From positions 1 to 12,660 of the forward strand of contig CANRHY010000014.1 of assembly GCA_947630515.1 (NCBI GenBank): a stretch of 12,660 nt of DNA. Reading direction: 5' to 3'. This document shows, piece after piece, positions 1-7,770 of the stretch. This stretch comes from an uncultured Bacilli bacterium (GTDB lineage: Bacteria > Bacillota_I > Bacilli_A > RF39 > UBA660). The stretch's first letter is position 1; each line of letters begins with the position of its first letter. The position numbers and the translations under genes were made by a program. The notes beneath the pieces are model-generated. The model made no database searches. It saw nothing but the letters and a program-made list of their open reading frames with translations, and was not told where the DNA came from.

Positions 1-1
1 T

Positions 2-1225
2 AAAGCAGTTGCGGGAGAAGCACGTGTACCATTTTATTATATAAGTGGTAGTGATTTTGTTGAATTATTCGTTGGTGTTGGTGCTAGTCGTGTAAGAGAT
101 ATGTTTAAGCAAGCTAAGCAAACAGCCCCTTGTCTAATATTTATAGATGAGATAGATGCTGTTGGTAGACAAAGAGGAACTGGTTTAGGTGGAGGACATG
201 ATGAAAGAGAACAAACTTTAAACCAATTACTTACTGAGATGGATGGTTTTGGAGCTAATGAAGGTATTATAATTATTGCAGCTACTAATAGACCTGATGT
301 GTTAGATCCTGCACTTTTAAGACCTGGTAGATTTGATAGACAAGTTACAGTTAATTTACCTGATGTTAGAGAAAGAGAAGCTATTTTAGGTGTTCATGCT
401 AAAAATAAGATTTTAGATTCTGGTGTTAATTTAAAACATATAGCAGAGAGAACACCAGGTTATAGTGGAGCTGATTTAGAGAATTTACTTAATGAAGCAG
501 CACTTCTTGCAGTTAGAAGAGGAAAAGACGCGATTGGTATGGATGAAATAGATGAAGCAAGTGACAGGGTTTTAATGGGACCTGCTAAAGTTAGTAGAAA
601 GGTTACTCCTTATGAGAAAAATGTTGTAGCTTATCATGAAAGTGGACATGCTGTTTTAGGTATTGAACTACCTAATGGAGAAGAGGTTCATAAGATTACA
701 ATTATTCCTAGAGGTATGGCTGGAGGTTATACTCAAATGCTTCCTAAAGAAGAGAGAACTCTTATTATGACTAAGGATGAGTTATTAGAGAGAATTACAA
801 GTTATTTAGGTGGTAGAGTTAGTGAAGAGTTATTTGTAGGAGAGATTAGTACCGGTGCAAGTGATGACTTTAAGAAAGCTACTCAATTAGCTAGAAGTAT
901 GGTAACTGAATATGGTATGAGTGATTTAGGTCCAGTTCAATTTGAACATAGAAGTGGAGAAGTATTTTTAGGAAGAGATTATACTAATAATGCTAAGAAT
1001 TATTCTGATACAGTAGCGCTTGAAATAGATAAAGAAGTTAGAAAGATTATTAATGAGTGTTATGAAAAAGCTAAAAGTGTTTTACTTAAAAATAAAGAAC
1101 TTGTTCAAATTTTAGCTAAGACTTTAACTGAAAAAGAAACTCTTACTAAAGAAGAGATTGAAGCAATTGTAGAAGAATACAATAATAATAAAAAAGGTAA
1201 AAAAGCTAAGAAGACAGAGGAATAG
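2..1225 (+). CDS. ftsH: ATP-dependent zinc metalloprotease FtsH, 5'-truncated by window edge
   Basis: FtsH is a membrane-anchored AAA+ protease that extracts and degrades misfolded membrane proteins and short-lived cytosolic regulators. The frame is open from base 2, upstream of the first ATG at 101, so the gene begins outside the window; 407 residues are visible, lacking the N-terminal membrane segments and Walker A. Visible in order: the pore-loop stretch [13 protein letters not shown]; Walker B ([10 protein letters not shown]); the second region of homology ([20 protein letters not shown]); the zinc-binding HESGH at bases 635-649, a HEXXH motif with Ser where Ala is usual; and the downstream STGASDDF segment that should supply the Asp zinc ligand. 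The C-terminus ends in a Lys-rich tail, as is common in the family. The stop is TAG, within a terminator hairpin. In B. subtilis ftsH also lies near oriC. Identification is secure. Confidence 0.97.
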   Translation, partial: KAVAGEARVPFYYISGSDFVELFVGVGASRVRDMFKQAKQTAPCLIFIDEIDAVGRQRGTGLGGGHDEREQTLNQLLTEMDGFGANEGIIIIAATNRPDVLDPALLRPGRFDRQVTVNLPDVREREAILGVHAKNKILDSGVNLKHIAERTPGYSGADLENLLNEAALLAVRRGKDAIGMDEIDEASDRVLMGPAKVSRKVTPYEKNVVAYHESGHAVLGIELPNGEEVHKITIIPRGMAGGYTQMLPKEERTLIMTKDELLERITSYLGGRVSEELFVGEISTGASDDFKKATQLARSMVTEYGMSDLGPVQFEHRSGEVFLGRDYTNNAKNYSDTVALEIDKEVRKIINECYEKAKSVLLKNKELVQILAKTLTEKETLTKEEIEAIVEEYNNNKKGKKAKKTEE

Positions 1226-1239
1226 TTTTCTGTCTTTTT
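1211..1239 (+). terminator. Intrinsic terminator overlapping the ftsH stop codon
   Basis: AAGACAGA (1211-1218) pairs perfectly with TCTGTCTT (1229-1236), with possible G-U extension inward, followed by TTTTT (1235-1239). The loop contains the ftsH stop codon. The next gene starts 20 nt later with no evident promoter in the gap, so termination is probably partial and downstream expression may depend on read-through. Confidence 0.7.
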
Positions 1240-1258
1240 GTGTATTTAAGGAGGAAAA

Positions 1259-2854
1259 ATGAAAAATTTAAGAGCTATTATTATAACTTTGTTAGTAGGT
1301 ATAGTACTATATTATATTACTTTACCCGCAATTAATTTATCTAATTTTGGATTTTATGTTTATGTTAGTTTTTTAGTAGTTGTGTTTAACGTGGCGAGAT
1401 TATCTAATTTTAAAGTTAATTTTGGAAAGAGAAGTATTACTAAATTAGATTTAGGATTTGATAAAATAGGTATATATTCTTTAATACTTATACCTATAGT
1501 GTTTGTTTTGATATTCTTTATTAATTTTATATGTAGTCCATTATTTAATGCTAAAAGTTATCATGAAAGAATTACAGTTGATGAGAGTAAAGATTTTGCT
1601 AGTAGTATAAGTGAAGTTGATTTTAATAAGTTACCTTTAATAGATAAAGATTCTTCTATAGTTTTAGGAGATAGGGTAATGGGACAAATGTCAGAGTTTG
1701 TAAGTCAATATAATGTGTCAGATTTATATAATCAAATTAATTATAATGATAAGATAGTTAGGGTTACTCCACTTGAGTATGCTAGTTTTATAAAGTGGAT
1801 AAGTAATAGAAAAGATGGAGTTAAAGGGTATGTTATTGTTAATAGTGTTAGTGGGGAGGCTGAGTTGGTTAAGTTAGATAAAGGAATTAAGTATACTCCT
1901 AGTGGATATTTTAATGATAATTTATATAGAAAGTTAAGATTTAGTTATCCTTTTACTAATTTTGGAGAGATATCTTTTGAGATAGATAATGAGGGTAATC
2001 CTTACTGGATAATTCCTACTATTAAATATACAGCAGTAGAACTTAAAGCTAAAGTTACTGGGGTTATTATTTTAAATCCTATTAGTGGGGAATCTAAAAA
2101 GTATGATTTAGAAGATATTCCTACTTGGGTAGATAATGCTTTTAAAGCTAGTCTTATAATAGAACAATTAGATGACTGGGGAACTTATAAAAATGGATTT
2201 TTCAATAGTGTTTTTGGTCAAAAAGATGTTGTTAATACTACAAGTGGTTATAATTATTTAGTAATGAACGATGATGTGTATTTATATACTGGTATTACAA
2301 GTGTTGTAAATGATGAGTCTAATTTAGGGTTTGTGCTTTCTAATTTAAGAACTGGTAAGACTAATTATTATAAGGCACCTGGTGCTGAAGAATACAGCGC
2401 TATGTCTAGTGCTGAGGGTCAAGTTCAAGATATGAATTATTCTAGTACTTTCCCACTTCTTATTAATTTAAGAGGTAAACCTACTTATTTAGTTAGTTTA
2501 AAAGATAAAAAAGGTTTAGTTAAAATGTATGGATTTATTGATGTAGCTGATTATCAAAAAGTTGTGGTAACTGATTCTAGTAAAGGTATATTGGCAGCTG
2601 CTCAAAATTATTTAGATAATGTTAAGTTTGATATTAGTGAAGAAAATATTATTAAAGAGAGTGTAGTAATTGGTAGTATAAATGTGGTTGTAATAAATGG
2701 TAATACTTATTATTTTATAGAAAGTGTGGATAATAAAAAATATAAATTAAGTATTAGTTTAAGTGATAATTTACCATTTGTTAAAGTAGGAGATACTATT
2801 AATGTGGGATATTCTAAAGAAAGAAGTATTATAGAAGTAGAGAAAGTTTATTAA
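1259..2854 (+). CDS. Membrane-anchored protein of unknown function, 531 aa
   Basis: I do not recognise the family with certainty. The N-terminus has three hydrophobic segments (about residues 6-22, 31-46 and 71-92), followed by about 435 mostly polar residues that would lie outside the membrane if the N-terminus is cytoplasmic. The large domain has internal repetition: a strand-turn motif recurs at residues 190-200 (GYVIVNSVSGE), 268-278 (GVIILNPISGE) and 357-367 (GFVLSNLRTGK), and a G-(N/K)-P-x-(W/Y) motif precedes two such units (246-250, 406-410). This suggests repeated beta-rich, perhaps PepSY-like modules. The last 65 residues look like a separate small beta domain. A perfect AAGGAGG (1248-1254) lies 4 nt before the ATG. 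It follows ftsH by 33 nt and converges on the peptidase gene. Codon use matches its neighbours, so it looks resident. An envelope role is inference from topology only. Confidence 0.85.
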   Translation: MKNLRAIIITLLVGIVLYYITLPAINLSNFGFYVYVSFLVVVFNVARLSNFKVNFGKRSITKLDLGFDKIGIYSLILIPIVFVLIFFINFICSPLFNAKSYHERITVDESKDFASSISEVDFNKLPLIDKDSSIVLGDRVMGQMSEFVSQYNVSDLYNQINYNDKIVRVTPLEYASFIKWISNRKDGVKGYVIVNSVSGEAELVKLDKGIKYTPSGYFNDNLYRKLRFSYPFTNFGEISFEIDNEGNPYWIIPTIKYTAVELKAKVTGVIILNPISGESKKYDLEDIPTWVDNAFKASLIIEQLDDWGTYKNGFFNSVFGQKDVVNTTSGYNYLVMNDDVYLYTGITSVVNDESNLGFVLSNLRTGKTNYYKAPGAEEYSAMSSAEGQVQDMNYSSTFPLLINLRGKPTYLVSLKDKKGLVKMYGFIDVADYQKVVVTDSSKGILAAAQNYLDNVKFDISEENIIKESVVIGSINVVVINGNTYYFIESVDNKKYKLSISLSDNLPFVKVGDTINVGYSKERSIIEVEKVY

Positions 2855-2861
2855 GCAGAAG

Positions 2862-2899
2862 TAAAAGTCGGACAAACTATTTAAGATGTCCGACTTTTA
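2862..2899. terminator. Bidirectional intrinsic terminator between convergent genes
   Basis: TAAAAGTCGGACA (2862-2874) and TGTCCGACTTTTA (2887-2899) form a perfect 13-bp stem around a 12-nt loop. The arms carry A-runs and T-runs that act as the U-tract in either direction. It starts 7 nt after the 531-residue gene stops on the plus strand; the minus-strand peptidase stop codon lies in the loop. Confidence 0.9.
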
Positions 2900-4188
2900 G
2901 TATTTAAAGTTATTTTGTCTTTATCTTTTATTATGTATGTTTCAAAGAAAGTTTTAAATGTTTTATATAAATAGAAAGTGTCTTTTGAACCTATTACTTC
3001 TTTAGAGGCATGCATTGCAAGGCTACATAATCCTAAGTCTATTGAGTCAATACTTACGTGTCTTAGACTAATTCCTGATAGTGTGGAACCGCTTGCCATG
3101 TCATTTTTTGTTACAAAATCTTGATATGGGACTTTAGATATAGTACATATTCCTTTTACAATTGAAGAAGTGATACTATTTGTAGTAGAAGATGGGTCTT
3201 TAGATATTACTACTCCCTCATTTAGGAAAGAAGAGTTATTAGTATCTGAGTTATCTGGGTGGTTTGGGTGAGTTGCGTGTGTGTTATCAGCGCTTAGTAT
3301 AGTACCATTATTAATGAAAGTGTTTATATCAATATTGGTATAGGCACTTATTCTTTTTATTATATCCATTAGAAAAGAAGAGTCTGCTCCCTCTTTAGTA
3401 AGTGAACCAATTTCTTCACTATTAAAAGCACAGAAGATGTTAGTTTTGTTTTTGCTTTTGTTATCTAAAAATGCTTTTAATGCACTAAAAGTGCAAGTGA
3501 GGTCATCTATTCTAGGAGAAGATATAAATTCATTATTAAGTCCAAAATAAGTAGGGTGACTTACTGAATATAAAAATAAATCATAGTCACATATTTCTTC
3601 ATTGTTTTTAAGTTTTAGCTCTTTTTTTATTAAGTCATTGATTGGGTCTTTAGTTTTTGTTAAAGATATAATAGGTAGCATATCTATTTGTGGATTTATG
3701 TTTAAATTATCATTAGCGTTTTCGTTTTGGTGTATTGCAACACTTGGAATACATAGGAGAGGTCTTTTGAAATCTACTATTTTTTTATAATAAGTGGTAC
3801 CCTTTTTAATTATTACTCTTCCACTTATGCTTAAGGGTTCATCTAGCCATGCATAATCTAATAGACCACCATAAGGTGTGACATTTACTTTCATATAGTT
3901 TTTTTCATATATAGTGTTTTTTGGTTTAATCATTAAAGATGGAGTATCTATGTGAGTGCAAGTTATGTTTAAGTTATTATTGCTTCCTATACAAAATGCT
4001 ATTATGGAAGCGTCTGACCTAGTTACAAAGTATTTATTATTATATGATAAGTTCCACTCTTCATTTTCTTTTAATTCAGAAAAGTTATTATTTAGTAGTA
4101 TTTTTTTTATTTCTAAAACAGAAGTAAAAGAAGAGGTAGAGTTATCTATAAAATTAAATAGTTCTTTATTAAAAGTTTTATATGTCAT
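2881..4188 (-). CDS. M18 family aminopeptidase (aspartyl aminopeptidase type)
   Basis: Cytosolic di-zinc exopeptidase that removes N-terminal residues from peptides; family members usually prefer Asp/Glu or hydrophobic residues, and specificity cannot be read here. The 435 aa are normal for M18. Numbered from the start chosen: HID with zinc ligand H79 and D81; RIDDL with bridging D228/D229; NSEEIGS with E258/E259; SADNTHATHPNHP with D301; and NDMASGST leading to AMHAS with ligand H393. All catalytic motifs appear intact. Start: in-frame ATGs also exist at 4227 and 4200, but only the one at 4188 has a ribosome binding site (GGTGA, 4194-4198), and it gives the usual M18 N-terminus. It is one of two minus-strand genes here and sits alone between plus-strand operons. 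Its last residues (KSRTS) are encoded inside the terminator, including a CGG Arg codon otherwise avoided here. Confidence 0.93.
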   Translation of the reverse strand: MTYKTFNKELFNFIDNSTSSFTSVLEIKKILLNNNFSELKENEEWNLSYNNKYFVTRSDASIIAFCIGSNNNLNITCTHIDTPSLMIKPKNTIYEKNYMKVNVTPYGGLLDYAWLDEPLSISGRVIIKKGTTYYKKIVDFKRPLLCIPSVAIHQNENANDNLNINPQIDMLPIISLTKTKDPINDLIKKELKLKNNEEICDYDLFLYSVSHPTYFGLNNEFISSPRIDDLTCTFSALKAFLDNKSKNKTNIFCAFNSEEIGSLTKEGADSSFLMDIIKRISAYTNIDINTFINNGTILSADNTHATHPNHPDNSDTNNSSFLNEGVVISKDPSSTTNSITSSIVKGICTISKVPYQDFVTKNDMASGSTLSGISLRHVSIDSIDLGLCSLAMHASKEVIGSKDTFYLYKTFKTFFETYIIKDKDKITLNTKSRTS

Positions 4189-4193
4189 ATTAT

Positions 4194-4198
4194 TCACC
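4194..4198 (-). promoter_or_regulatory. Ribosome binding site fixing the M18 peptidase start
   Basis: GGTGA on the minus strand, 5 nt before the ATG at 4188, matches the 3' part of the AAGGAGGTGA consensus. No similar sequence precedes the two upstream in-frame ATGs. Confidence 0.6.
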
Positions 4199-4288
4199 AT
4201 TATTAGTATGAGTTTATTATATTGCATTATTCAAAATTTAAAAATTTTATTTTTTCTTAACTTTTTCTAGTGACTTTATTTACTCATT

Positions 4289-4294
4289 ATTATA
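4289..4294 (-). promoter_or_regulatory. Possible -10 element for the M18 peptidase
   Basis: Minus-strand TATAAT at 4294-4289, about 100 nt before the chosen start. No good -35 is seen at 16-18 nt; the best nearby hexamers are TTTAAT-like. The region is so AT-rich that a chance match is likely. Confidence 0.3.
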
Positions 4295-4332
4295 TAATAA
4301 AAAAGCAGGTATTAAATTAAGTAATTTATATA

Positions 4333-4361
4333 TTTTAAAATCTACTATTTTGTGCTAAAAT
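4333..4361 (+). promoter_or_regulatory. Predicted promoter of the parA operon (extended -10)
   Basis: An extended -10, TGC-TAAAAT (4353-4361), lies 22 nt before the parA start codon. The -35 at a 17-nt spacing is poor (TTTTAA, 4333-4338), as is usual for extended -10 promoters. An 8-bp inverted repeat, ACTATTTT (4344-4351) and AAAATAGT (4357-4364), overlaps the -10 and could be an operator. Confidence 0.55.
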
Positions 4362-4383
4362 AGTTTTATAGTGAGGTAGTATT

Positions 4384-5208
4384 ATGGGAAAGGTTATATC
4401 GCTCGTTAATCAAAAAGGTGGAGTTGGAAAAACTACTACAAGTATTAATTTGAGTAGTTCTTTAGGGTATCTTGGTAAAAAAGTTTTGTTAATTGATTTA
4501 GATCCACAAAGTAATAGTACTACTGGACTAGGTTTAAATAAAGGGGAAATTAACAAGAGTATATATGATGTTATTACACATAGTGCTGATATTAAGGAAG
4601 CTATTATTAAGACTAAGTTTAAGAATTTGAGTGTGATACCATCTAGTATATATTTAAGTGGTGCTGAGATAGAACTTATTCAAACAGCTAGTCAAGAGAA
4701 GAATTTTGCACCAGGAGATCAATTGAAACTTCAAATTGAAAGTATTAGAGATAGATATGATTATATTCTTATAGATTGTCCTCCTGCACTTGGAATGCTT
4801 ACTACAAATGCTTTAGCTGCTTCTGATAGTGTTTTAATTCCAGTGCAATGTGAATATTATTCACTAGAGGGAATCACTCAGTTACTTAATACAATTTTAC
4901 TTACACAAAATAAGATTAATCCAAAGTTAGATATAGAGGGAGTTTTACTTACTATGCTTGATGGTAGAACTTTAGTAGGATTAGAAGTAGTGGAAGACGT
5001 TAGAAAGTTTTTTAAAGAAAAAGTGTTTAATACAATAATACCTAGACTTGTAAGATTAGTAGAAGCACCAAGTCATGGTAAGCCAATAATAGAATATGAT
5101 CCAAAATGTAGAGGAGCACTTGCTTATATTAATTTAGCAAAGGAAGTGATTGAAAGAGATGGAAACGAAGAGGAAGGCACTAGGGAAGGGGCTAGAGCAA
5201 CTGTTTAG
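4384..5208 (+). CDS. parA: Chromosome-partitioning ATPase ParA (Soj)
   Basis: ParA/MinD-type deviant Walker ATPase that binds DNA non-specifically as an ATP dimer and, with ParB, moves newly replicated origins; in Bacillus the homologue Soj also tunes DnaA initiation. Seen: deviant Walker A KGGVGKTT at residues 11-18 with signature K11 and K16; Walker A' DLDPQ at 38-42; Walker B in the YILIDCPPALG stretch. Length is 274 aa versus about 255 for typical chromosomal ParA; the extra acidic and Arg-rich tail arises because the frame runs on through the parB start. The start codon follows GAGGTAG (4373-4379). It is first in an operon of five genes. No parS site (TGTTTCACGTGAAACA-like) is visible within the window. 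Confidence 0.96.
   Translation: MGKVISLVNQKGGVGKTTTSINLSSSLGYLGKKVLLIDLDPQSNSTTGLGLNKGEINKSIYDVITHSADIKEAIIKTKFKNLSVIPSSIYLSGAEIELIQTASQEKNFAPGDQLKLQIESIRDRYDYILIDCPPALGMLTTNALAASDSVLIPVQCEYYSLEGITQLLNTILLTQNKINPKLDIEGVLLTMLDGRTLVGLEVVEDVRKFFKEKVFNTIIPRLVRLVEAPSHGKPIIEYDPKCRGALAYINLAKEVIERDGNEEEGTREGARATV
5140..5150 (+). promoter_or_regulatory. parB ribosome binding site inside parA
   Basis: AAGGAAGTGAT differs from the full consensus AAGGAGGTGAT at one base and ends 8 nt before the ATG at 5159. It supports that ATG over the in-frame TTG at 5150, which overlaps the site itself. Confidence 0.65.
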
Positions 5209-6043
5209 TAATGATTTCTTTGATGTTAATGAGTTTGAGAAATCTATAGTTGATAATGCTAAAAGTGATGATGTTGTTTTAATTAGTTTAGATGAACTTA
5301 GGAGCAACCCTTATCAACCTAGAAAAACTTTTGATAATGAAAAGTTAGAAGAACTTACATCTAGTATTAAAGAATATGGTGTTATAGAGCCTATTATAGT
5401 TAAAAAGAGTATTAAGGGTTATGAGATAGTTGCGGGTGAGAGAAGAAGTAAGGCTGCTAAGATGGCAGGACTAAAGAGTATTCCTGCGATTGTTAAAGAT
5501 TTTACTGATGAAGAGATGATGAGTGTTGCGCTTCTTGAGAATATTCAAAGGGAAGACTTAAATATTATAGAAGAAGCTAATGCATATAAGAGTATGATTG
5601 ATACTATGCATTTGACACAAGATGAACTTGCTAGAAAGATTGGAAAGAGCAGGAGTCATGTTACTAATATATTAGGTATTTTATCTTTACCTAGTAAAGT
5701 TCAAGATATGGTAACTAGTGGTAAGATTAGTATGGGACATGCAAGAAGTATTAGTAAGTTAGATGATGCAAATGAAGAAGTTGATTTAGCACTTAGAATA
5801 GTTAATGAGAATTTAAGTGTTAGAGATATAGAGAATATTATAAGTGGGGGAGAATTTAAGAAAAAGGTAAGTATTAAGAAAACTGAAGTAAAGGATCCTA
5901 GAAAAAGAATAGTAGAAAATGTTTTAAGAGAAAAGATAGGGACTTTAGTTAAAGTTAATAAGAATAGTGTTGTTATACCTTATGATAGTGATAAAGATTT
6001 AGAGAGGATTTTAGAGATTATTAATATTAAAATAGATTTATAG
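5159..6043 (+). CDS. parB: Chromosome-partitioning protein ParB (Spo0J family)
   Basis: ParB binds parS centromere sites, hydrolyses CTP and spreads as a sliding clamp; it stimulates ParA and loads SMC. Numbered from the ATG at 5159 (294 aa, typical): a Lys/Arg-rich N-terminus with ALGKGLEQLF, the conserved ParA-activating segment; NPYQPR at 50-55; the CTP-binding GERR at 93-96; ENIQREDLN at 127-135; a helix-turn-helix around 153-172 (TQDELARKIGKSRSHVTNIL); GHAR at 193-196; and a C-terminal dimerisation region. An in-frame TTG at 5150 would add three residues, but the ATG gives the canonical N-terminus. It overlaps parA by 50 nt in another frame and is followed 7 nt later by the DUF951 gene. 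The helix-turn-helix and GERR motifs fit ParB; Noc is less likely because parA is adjacent. Confidence 0.95.
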   Translation: METKRKALGKGLEQLFSNDFFDVNEFEKSIVDNAKSDDVVLISLDELRSNPYQPRKTFDNEKLEELTSSIKEYGVIEPIIVKKSIKGYEIVAGERRSKAAKMAGLKSIPAIVKDFTDEEMMSVALLENIQREDLNIIEEANAYKSMIDTMHLTQDELARKIGKSRSHVTNILGILSLPSKVQDMVTSGKISMGHARSISKLDDANEEVDLALRIVNENLSVRDIENIISGGEFKKKVSIKKTEVKDPRKRIVENVLREKIGTLVKVNKNSVVIPYDSDKDLERILEIINIKIDL

Positions 6044-6050
6044 GTGAAAT

Positions 6051-6236
6051 ATGAAATATGGAATTAATAGCATAGTCGTTATGAAAAAAGGACATCCATG
6101 TGGAGAAAATGCTTGGGAAGTTATTAGAGTTGGGGTAGATGTTAAGTTAAAATGTGTTAAGTGTGGTAGAACTATTATGATGGATAGATTAGAATTTGAA
6201 CGTAAATTAAAGAAAGTGGTGGAAAATGAAAAATAA
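6051..6236 (+). CDS. DUF951 family protein (YyzM-like)
   Basis: A 61-residue basic protein of the DUF951 family (YyzM in B. subtilis), whose function is unknown to me. The family hallmarks are present: KKGHPCGENAWEVIRVG at residues 12-28, with H15 and C17, then C35-x2-C38 followed by Gly. These four residues could bind one zinc ion; that is inference. The family commonly sits between parB and ychF in Firmicutes, as here, which supports the call. The ribosome binding site AGGTGA (6042-6047) overlaps the parB stop codon, implying translational coupling. Its 3' end overlaps the transporter gene by 11 nt. Confidence 0.88.
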   Translation: MKYGINSIVVMKKGHPCGENAWEVIRVGVDVKLKCVKCGRTIMMDRLEFERKLKKVVENEK

Positions 6237-7755
6237 AAGATTTAGTCCTATATTTATATTTTTACTTTTAACTTTTTTGACTATTATTATTAGTTTTATT
6301 TTAAGTTTATTTAATTTACAAGCAGAGTATTCTACTGTTAATACATATACTAATACTCTTACTAATAATGTTGTTTCGGTTTATAATTTATTAAGTGGTA
6401 GTGGTATTAAATATATTATTACAAATACAGTTAGTAATTTTGTTAATTTTGCGCCTCTTAGTACACTTATTATTATATTAATAGGTATAGGTGTTTTGGA
6501 AAAAAGTGGGTTTGCTAAGACATTTTTTACTTTGATTACTCAAAATTTTAGTAAAAATGGTATTACATTTATGTTAATTTTGTTTAGTATAATATCTAGT
6601 TTATTTGGTAATATTGGTTTTGTGTTATTACTTCCTAATGGGGCTATGTTATTTAAGTATGGACATAGGCATCCTTTTGGAGGTATTATAGCATCTTTTG
6701 CGGGTGTTAGTTTTGGGTATGGTATTAATGTGTTTTTAACAAATATGGAGACTACACTTTTAGGTTATACTAATTTAGCAAGTAATATTTTAGATAAAGG
6801 TTATACTACAAATAATTTCTTTAGTTTATTTATAATGTTAGTAGCTTTAATCGCTGGTTCTATTATAATGACTATTATTACAGAAAGAACTATTATGCCA
6901 AAACTAGGGAAGTATGAGTTTGATGAAGTAGAAACTTTAGATAAAGTTAAGTTTACTAATAGAGAGTTAAGAGGTTTTGTTATTAGTTTAATTGCTGCAA
7001 TTATATATATTTTAGTTATAATATATATGATTATACCAGGACTTCCTTTTAGTGGAGGATTACTTGATCAAAATGCTACATATTATATAGATAAGTTATT
7101 TGGAGTAGATTCTTTATTTAATCAAGGTTTTGTATTTATTATTACATTCCTATTTATTATAGTAGGACTTGCTTATGGATTTGTGTCTAGAAATATTAAG
7201 AGTAATAAAGATGTAAGTGAGTGTTTATCTTATTCACTTGATGGAATTGGTAGTATTATAGTTTTAATATTTGTATCAAGTTTGTTTATTAGTGTATTTG
7301 AGAAAAGTAATATAGGGCAAGTTATTACAGCGCTTCTTACTAATTTAGTAAACGTATTTAGTTTTAATGGTTTTGGACTTATAATTTTATTATTTGTTAT
7401 TTCAATTATATGTGGGTTATTTAATACTAATACTATTAGTAAATGGCAAATGATGAGTGGTAGTGTTGTTCCTGCTTTAATGAACGCGAGTGTTAGTCCT
7501 GAATTTGCTCAGATAATTTATGTGGCAGGTTCTAGTTTATCTATGGCATTTACTCCACTGATGATGTATTACGTTATATATATAGCTTATATGGAAAAGT
7601 ATGATAAAAATAATCAAGTTACAATATTTGGCTCATTTAAGTATATGAAAAGTTATGGATTATGGATGTTAGTTTTATGGTTTATATTAATAGTAGGTTT
7701 TTATATTACAGGACTACCTATTGGTATACATACAACAGCAAGTTTAGTTTTTTAA
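6226..7755 (+). CDS. Divergent AbgT-family membrane transporter
   Basis: A polytopic membrane protein of 509 aa, the usual AbgT length. Characterised AbgT members (AbgT, YdaH, MtrF) move p-aminobenzoyl-glutamate or export p-aminobenzoate and sulfonamides. Family features seen: FAPLSTLIIILIGIGVLEKSG (residues 75-95), RHPFGGI (148-154), FAGVSFGYGIN (158-168), SKWQMM...VVPALM (405-419) and SPEF (424-427). Aligned by spacing with YdaH and MtrF as I recall them, the functional Trp and Pro are kept (W407, P425), but the Asp is Glu (E175), the Arg is Val (V433) and the MtrF Ser is Ile (I404). Substrate may therefore differ. The start ATG overlaps the DUF951 gene, with only a weak GGTGG upstream, so it is probably translationally coupled. 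A transporter here is not part of the conserved Bacillus cluster. Other ion-transporter-superfamily folds are less likely. Confidence 0.82.
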   Translation: MKNKRFSPIFIFLLLTFLTIIISFILSLFNLQAEYSTVNTYTNTLTNNVVSVYNLLSGSGIKYIITNTVSNFVNFAPLSTLIIILIGIGVLEKSGFAKTFFTLITQNFSKNGITFMLILFSIISSLFGNIGFVLLLPNGAMLFKYGHRHPFGGIIASFAGVSFGYGINVFLTNMETTLLGYTNLASNILDKGYTTNNFFSLFIMLVALIAGSIIMTIITERTIMPKLGKYEFDEVETLDKVKFTNRELRGFVISLIAAIIYILVIIYMIIPGLPFSGGLLDQNATYYIDKLFGVDSLFNQGFVFIITFLFIIVGLAYGFVSRNIKSNKDVSECLSYSLDGIGSIIVLIFVSSLFISVFEKSNIGQVITALLTNLVNVFSFNGFGLIILLFVISIICGLFNTNTISKWQMMSGSVVPALMNASVSPEFAQIIYVAGSSLSMAFTPLMMYYVIYIAYMEKYDKNNQVTIFGSFKYMKSYGLWMLVLWFILIVGFYITGLPIGIHTTASLVF

Positions 7756-7766
7756 GGGGGAGTGAT
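7756..7766 (+). promoter_or_regulatory. ychF ribosome binding site
   Basis: GGGGGAGTGAT directly follows the transporter stop and ends 4 nt before the ATG at 7771. It includes an in-frame GTG at 7762 which, as part of the binding site, is unlikely to be the start. Confidence 0.65.
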
Positions 7767-7770
7767 TTAT

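Noticed and set aside
16..27. CACGTG core within ftsH as a possible parS site
   Set aside because: Flanks do not match TGTTTCACGTGAAACA; only the 6-bp core is shared, and it lies in coding sequence.
3956..4270. Plus-strand open frame opposite the M18 peptidase N-terminus
   Set aside because: Antisense to a gene with full family motifs, no ribosome binding site, and no recognisable product; the same holds for the shorter frame at 3602-3790.
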